Source of the DNA: Companilactobacillus futsaii JCM 17355
Lineage (GTDB): Bacteria > Bacillota > Bacilli > Lactobacillales > Lactobacillaceae
Length of the DNA stretch: 64,000 nt
NCBI RefSeq assembly: GCF_001435505.1
Contig: NZ_AZDO01000023.1
Coordinates: forward strand, 1-64,000
Direction: 5' to 3'
The notes under the pieces are model-generated. The model did no database searches. It was given only the letters and a program-made list of their open reading frames with translations, and had not been told where the DNA came from. The position numbers were made by a program, and so were the translations under genes. Below are positions 58,206 to 64,000 of the stretch, piece after piece (within the stretch, counting starts at the first letter, position 1; each line of letters begins with the position of its first letter).

Positions 58206-59144
58206 ATGGGATGTGATGTAGATTTGAAGTTAGCAGTTATTGAAATTGGGTCTAACTCCATAAGAACATCAGTGTATAAATCTTCAAAAAAGAATCGTTT
58301 TAAAACTTTGGATCGTTGGCGTGAGCCTGTTAGACTTGGAAAATCGATCACACAGAGTCGACTTTTGACTAATGATCAGATTGAAGAAACAATTGATGTT
58401 TTAAAGGAATTTCAAGACCGAATTGAACGCTATCAAGTTGATAGAACAAGCTTGATTGCCACTGCCGCAGTAAGAATGGCCAAGAATCAAGATCAATTGA
58501 TCTTTGCTGTTCTAAAAGAAACCGGATTACAATTAGATATCATCAATGAAAAAGAAGAAGCCTATTATGATTATGTGGCCGTTCGAAGTACGATGCGGAT
58601 TAAAGATGCATTGATCGTTGATGTTGGTGGCGGAAGTAGTGAAATCAGTTTAGCTAAAAAAGGGCGTCTAAAATATGGACTAAGTATTCCGATTGGCGCT
58701 ATTTCAATTTCGGACTTGTATTTGTCGAGTGATCCAATAAAAAAAGAACAATTAACAAAGGCAAGACAAGATATTAGTCGACGTTTAGAAGACTTGCATT
58801 GGATGAAAACTCCAGCTACTTTCGTTGGCCTCGGAGGAACCTTGCGAGCTGTCACAAGTATCTTGAACCGTGAAGGTAAAAACAAAAAGAACTTACATAA
58901 TTCAGTAATTTCATGTGAGCAAATTGATGAGCTGTTTGATAAATTGATACATACTTCTTTGGAAGAACGTAGTCAGATCAAGGAACTCAGCGATGGCAGA
59001 TATGAAGTTATTTTGGGCGGGATTTTAATAATCTCAGAAATTATAAAAAAGAGCCCCTCTAAGCAAATCCGCTTTTCGAATTTTGGCGTTAGAGAAGGCT
59101 ATGTATTTAATTATTTTCACAAGATGAATCTTCAAGAAAATTAA
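58206..59144 (+). CDS. Ppx/GppA family phosphatase
   Basis: A 312-residue protein of the exopolyphosphatase/guanosine pentaphosphate phosphatase fold. LAVIEIGSNSIRTSVYK (about residues 8-24), LIATAAVRMAKNQ (about 86-98), VDVGGGSSEISLAKKG (about 138-153) and VGLGGTLRAVTSI (about 204-216) are the nucleotide and phosphate loops. It could degrade polyphosphate or pppGpp; an alarmone synthetase is present at 2971. The start is uncertain: the ATG at 58206 falls at the expected transcription start after TATAAT (58191-58196), and TTG 58224 with TGTGATG upstream is an alternative. Confidence 0.85.
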   Translation: MGCDVDLKLAVIEIGSNSIRTSVYKSSKKNRFKTLDRWREPVRLGKSITQSRLLTNDQIEETIDVLKEFQDRIERYQVDRTSLIATAAVRMAKNQDQLIFAVLKETGLQLDIINEKEEAYYDYVAVRSTMRIKDALIVDVGGGSSEISLAKKGRLKYGLSIPIGAISISDLYLSSDPIKKEQLTKARQDISRRLEDLHWMKTPATFVGLGGTLRAVTSILNREGKNKKNLHNSVISCEQIDELFDKLIHTSLEERSQIKELSDGRYEVILGGILIISEIIKKSPSKQIRFSNFGVREGYVFNYFHKMNLQEN

Positions 59145-59648
59145 TTATGCACGACTAGGAATGGTTTGTTGAGCACTGCTTAAAATATGACCATCCATTT
59201 TGTGTAACAATTCATTCATCCAGAAACCATTTTCCAAATCAAGATTGTCGTCTAGAGCAAACACCTTGAGTACATAATCATGGGTTTGGTCTGGTGGATA
59301 AGGTCCGTTATAACCCGTGGCCACGTCTTTAGGACCGTCGAGTAAGGGACTGGCAGAACTATTCTTACCTTGGACAACTGGAGCTGTAGCTGTTTGACTG
59401 AAATCTTCAGTGATTTCTTGAGTAACAGGAATATTTGCAGCAGTCCAGTGAATCCATTCAAAACCACAGACAGGGATTGAATCAGGATCGGTAAAGGTTA
59501 AAGCAATAGTTTTGGCATCTGCTGGTATGTCTGATAACTTAATTGGGAAACTGATAACCGGTTTCCCATTTTTTATTGCTTGAGGGTTCGCATATTTACC
59601 GTATTTGTCTGGTAATAGGTTGTTTGGTAAGTCAACTTTTATTTCCAT
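59145..59648 (-). CDS. PEBP family protein (YbhB/YbcL)
   Basis: A 167-residue phosphatidylethanolamine-binding-like protein. Motifs: IALTFTDPDSIP (about residues 48-59, the DPD loop), FEWIHWTAANIP (about 63-74), GYNGPYPPDQTHDYVLKVFA (about 112-131). No signal peptide. The bacterial role is unknown; relatives inhibit serine proteases or bind small ligands. Its stop directly abuts the ppx stop (convergent, no terminator), and its start lies 31 bases from the start of the HExxH gene. SD AAGGAG precedes the ATG. Confidence 0.9.
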   Translation of the reverse strand: MEIKVDLPNNLLPDKYGKYANPQAIKNGKPVISFPIKLSDIPADAKTIALTFTDPDSIPVCGFEWIHWTAANIPVTQEITEDFSQTATAPVVQGKNSSASPLLDGPKDVATGYNGPYPPDQTHDYVLKVFALDDNLDLENGFWMNELLHKMDGHILSSAQQTIPSRA

Positions 59649-59679
59649 GCAAAAATCTCCTTTATATGAGGTATTGATA

Positions 59680-60636
59680 ATGAAACAAATAAATATTAAT
59701 GAACTACCTGAGAATATTGTAAATCAGGTTGAAAAAATAGAGCAAGATTATAATAAAAAAATCGAAATTTTTTCTGATTATACACAACAAGATTATTTAA
59801 CTTTGGATCAAGCTAGTCACACGACTAAAAATGAAACAATCAAAGTTGTTATTACTAATGAAAAGTATGCTGATTTCGTCTTAGCACACGAATTGCACCA
59901 CATTGAATTAGAACTATCAGATGAGCCAGAAATCGACTGTGCCGTTACTAGTGGCCAAAAAGACCGTGATGGACAAGTTTTGATGGTTGCCAATTCAGTT
60001 TTTGAAACTTTGGAACACGTTACTGTTTTACAACGTCAAAAAGAAGATGGTACTTATACTGACGAAATCAAACAAGAATTTATCAAAGGAATCGATATAG
60101 CTCTTCGTCCAAGAGTATCCATGGATTTAGCTAACATGCGTTTTTATCGTACTTTAGTTATGTTTGATGGAATTATCTTTGGTGAGCATCAAAAGGACGC
60201 TGACTGGAAGGATAACTTTCCTAAGTCATTTAAATACGCTAGTCAGTTGGTCGATATAGCTGAAAAAAATGATTTATCAGTTCCTTTCCAATTTCGTCGT
60301 GCATTAGTTAACTGTCTAGATGCCTACAATGAAATTATTATTTCTAATGGTTATCAAGGTCTTCATTTCCATACCTTCTTGAATGTCACACCAATCGTTT
60401 CTAAACGTCAATTGCGTTTGTCACTCAATCAAGTTTATCAAATCAAACATTCTGAATATAAAAACCGTGCTACTGGTCGAGATGGTTTTGTTTTGATTGC
60501 TATCAATGATGGTCAAGGCGTGGCAACGTTAAATTTGGATCCAAATAAAGTAACACCTGAATTTTACAAAGCATTTTACCAATACACAGTTCAAGAAGTA
60601 TTTGAAAAAGAGGGTATCAAATATTTAATTAGATAG
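59680..60636 (+). CDS. HExxH-motif protein of unknown function
   Basis: A 318-residue soluble protein I do not recognise. VLAHELHHIELE (about residues 66-77) has a zinc-peptidase-like HExxH, with acidic residues E82, E84 and D86 shortly after as possible further ligands. A second histidine-rich spot, YQGLHFHTFLN (about 225-235), lies in the C-terminal half. No signal peptide or membrane helix. The ATG at 59680 has TATGAGG upstream; the longer frame to 59605 would run through the PEBP gene. It is followed by a sirtuin gene 11 bases downstream, so the two probably share a transcript. Confidence 0.6.
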   Translation: MKQININELPENIVNQVEKIEQDYNKKIEIFSDYTQQDYLTLDQASHTTKNETIKVVITNEKYADFVLAHELHHIELELSDEPEIDCAVTSGQKDRDGQVLMVANSVFETLEHVTVLQRQKEDGTYTDEIKQEFIKGIDIALRPRVSMDLANMRFYRTLVMFDGIIFGEHQKDADWKDNFPKSFKYASQLVDIAEKNDLSVPFQFRRALVNCLDAYNEIIISNGYQGLHFHTFLNVTPIVSKRQLRLSLNQVYQIKHSEYKNRATGRDGFVLIAINDGQGVATLNLDPNKVTPEFYKAFYQYTVQEVFEKEGIKYLIR

Positions 60637-60647
60637 GGGTAAAATTT

Positions 60648-61361
60648 ATGATCGATAAAATCGAAGAGTTTAAAACGTTATTAAAACAAGCAAAATTCGT
60701 AACTTTTCTCACTGGTGCTGGAATTTCCGTACCATCAGGAATTCCTGATTATCGTTCAAAAAATGGACTCTATAAACGGGAAAAGTACAATTTTCCACCA
60801 GAATACATGTTGAGTCACGATAATCTGATCAAACATCCGGATGTTTTTCATGATTTCGTTGTTCACAATATGTATTTCCCGGATGCTAAACCTAATATCA
60901 TTCATCAAAAAATGGCCGAGATCAGTAATCAAAAAGGTGCCATCGTTACTCAAAACGTCGACAAATTGCACACGAAAGCGGGCACAAAAAATGTCGTGGA
61001 ATTTCATGGTAATTTATACGATAATATTCATTGCTTAACGTGTGGAAAACAATTTGATTATCATGATTATTTAAAAGATTTTAGACACCATGAAGATAAT
61101 GGTATTATTCGTCCTGGAACAACAGTTTTATATGGCGAGAATATCAATCCTGACAATTTTCAAAATGCGGCTTTAATGGTTCAAAAAGCTGACCTATTAG
61201 TAGTTGTGGGTACTAGTTTTAAGGTTTATCCCTTTGCGGGATTATTAGAATACAGTTCACCAAAAGCTAAATTGGTTGTCATCAATAAAGAAGATTTAGA
61301 TATCGATTCATCAATTCTGGCTATCGCTGACGATGCCACGAACGTTTTTTCACAAATATAA
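60648..61361 (+). CDS. Sir2-family NAD-dependent deacylase
   Basis: A 237-residue sirtuin. NAD site GAGISVPSGIPDYRSKNGLY (about residues 23-42), TQNVDKLHTKAG (about 101-112) and the catalytic His in VVEFHGNLY (about 116-124) are intact. Only one cysteine pair (CLTCG, about 129-133) of the usual zinc-binding four is present. The second pair position reads KDFRHHEDNGIIRPGTTVLY (about 143-162), with two histidines instead. So it is likely active, with an unusual or missing zinc site. SD AGGGGTAA precedes the ATG. Confidence 0.9.
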   Translation: MIDKIEEFKTLLKQAKFVTFLTGAGISVPSGIPDYRSKNGLYKREKYNFPPEYMLSHDNLIKHPDVFHDFVVHNMYFPDAKPNIIHQKMAEISNQKGAIVTQNVDKLHTKAGTKNVVEFHGNLYDNIHCLTCGKQFDYHDYLKDFRHHEDNGIIRPGTTVLYGENINPDNFQNAALMVQKADLLVVVGTSFKVYPFAGLLEYSSPKAKLVVINKEDLDIDSSILAIADDATNVFSQI

Positions 61362-63427
<2,066 letters not shown>

Positions 63428-63428
<1 letters not shown>

Positions 63429-64000
63429 TGAAAATATTTGATACACATACGCATTTAAACGACCCAACTTTTAGTGGCAATACCCAACAGTACATTGATA
63501 ATGCTAAGGAATTAGACGTCGATGAAATGGCTATTATTGGTTCTAACGAAGAATTCAATATTGAAGCCATTCGTTTGGCTCAAAACTATCAACCTTTGCA
63601 TGCAGTTGTCGGTTGGCATCCAGAGTTTGCTAAAGAATATAATGAAGAACAACTCGTCAATCAAATCAAGCTTCCTGAAGTAGTAGGAATCGGTGAAATT
63701 GGTTTGGACTATCATTGGGAAGAAGATCCAGAACCAAAAATTCAAAAGCAGGTTTTGATTCAACAGTTGGATGTAGCTCAACAATATAACATGCCCGTTT
63801 CGATTCACTGCCGGGATGCCTTTGATGATATGTATGAGATTTTAAAGAATCACGACATGTCAAAGTCAGGTATCATCATGCATAGTTTTAATGGGGATGT
63901 TGAGTGGCTCAACAAATTCCTAGACTTAGGCCTTTGGATTTCGTACAGTGGCGTTGTTTCATTCAAGAATGCTCCTGAAGTTCACGAATCAGCTAAAGAG
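63428..64000 (+). CDS. TatD family metal-dependent hydrolase (truncated by window end)
   Basis: The first 191 residues of a TatD nuclease. MKIFDTHTHLNDPTFSGN (residues 1-18) carries the HxH metal pair, VVGWHPEF (about 60-67), GIGEIGLDYHW (about 87-97, metal Glu), SIHCRDAFDD (about 124-133) and MHSFNGDVEWL (about 149-159) follow. Proteins of this family are DNases or deacylases. The start overlaps metG's stop (TAATG), the standard metG-tatD arrangement of Firmicutes, where rnmV and ksgA usually follow. The C-terminus lies beyond the window. Confidence 0.93.

Overview
The window reads as chromosomal DNA of a low-GC Firmicute of the family Lactobacillaceae. Support comes from the complete dltXABCD operon, a WxL protein, an LPXTG protein, two secreted proteins with S-layer-type (SLAP) modules, DUF4811 beside a 14-TM exporter, three T-box leaders, a PyrR attenuator and strong purine-rich Shine-Dalgarno sites. 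A Companilactobacillus-like species is my best guess; this is inferred from gene content, not from an alignment. I see no prophage, plasmid, CRISPR array or intact transposase, only a possible transposon-end hairpin at the left edge.

Layout. 0-4.3 kb: cytosine permease under PyrR attenuation, the divergent cytosine deaminase, a small (p)ppGpp synthetase and a GNAT acetyltransferase. 4.3-7.7 kb: trehalose-6-phosphate hydrolase with two TreR-like GntR regulators in convergent orientation. 7.8-10.5 kb: SGNH hydrolase, WxL protein, zinc-independent ribosomal protein S14. 10.9-15.5 kb: dltXABCD for D-alanylation of teichoic acids. 15.5-19 kb: MerR regulator, then acyl-CoA dehydrogenase and both ETF subunits, an unusual set for a fermentative lactic acid bacterium. 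19.2-22.2 kb: OpuA-type glycine betaine ABC transporter. 22.4-31.3 kb: mixed regulators, membrane proteins, two MFS transporters, a degenerate PTS IIA-like protein, a HAD phosphatase and nucleoside deoxyribosyltransferase with a TetR regulator. 31.5-35.3 kb: ADP-ribosylglycohydrolase and an amino-acid ABC transporter behind a T-box with a duplicated expression platform. 35.3-40.7 kb: PadR-HAAS-DUF4097 operon, DUF975, DtxR/MntR-type regulator, DUF308 protein, tRNA-Thr(GGU), DegV. 40.9-48 kb: LPXTG protein, acyltransferase-3, a CPBP-like protein lacking catalytic residues, GNAT, HelD. 48-55 kb: T-box-trpS, MarR/14-TM MFS/DUF4811 operon, two secreted cell-wall enzymes. 55.4-64 kb: FetAB-like exporter, an FAH-superfamily hydratase behind a T-box with isoleucine specifier, Ppx/GppA, PEBP-like protein, HExxH protein, sirtuin, metG, and the start of tatD.

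Themes are cell-envelope remodelling (dlt, WxL, LPXTG, SLAP enzymes, HAAS operon), RNA-level control of amino-acid and pyrimidine genes (three T-boxes, one PyrR attenuator), and small transcription factors sitting next to their likely targets. The signal most worth following is the leader of the FAH-family hydratase (57.6-58.1 kb). It combines a T-box with a 44-codon upstream ORF whose Shine-Dalgarno region is perfectly complementary to that of the main gene. All functions are read from motifs, without database searches.
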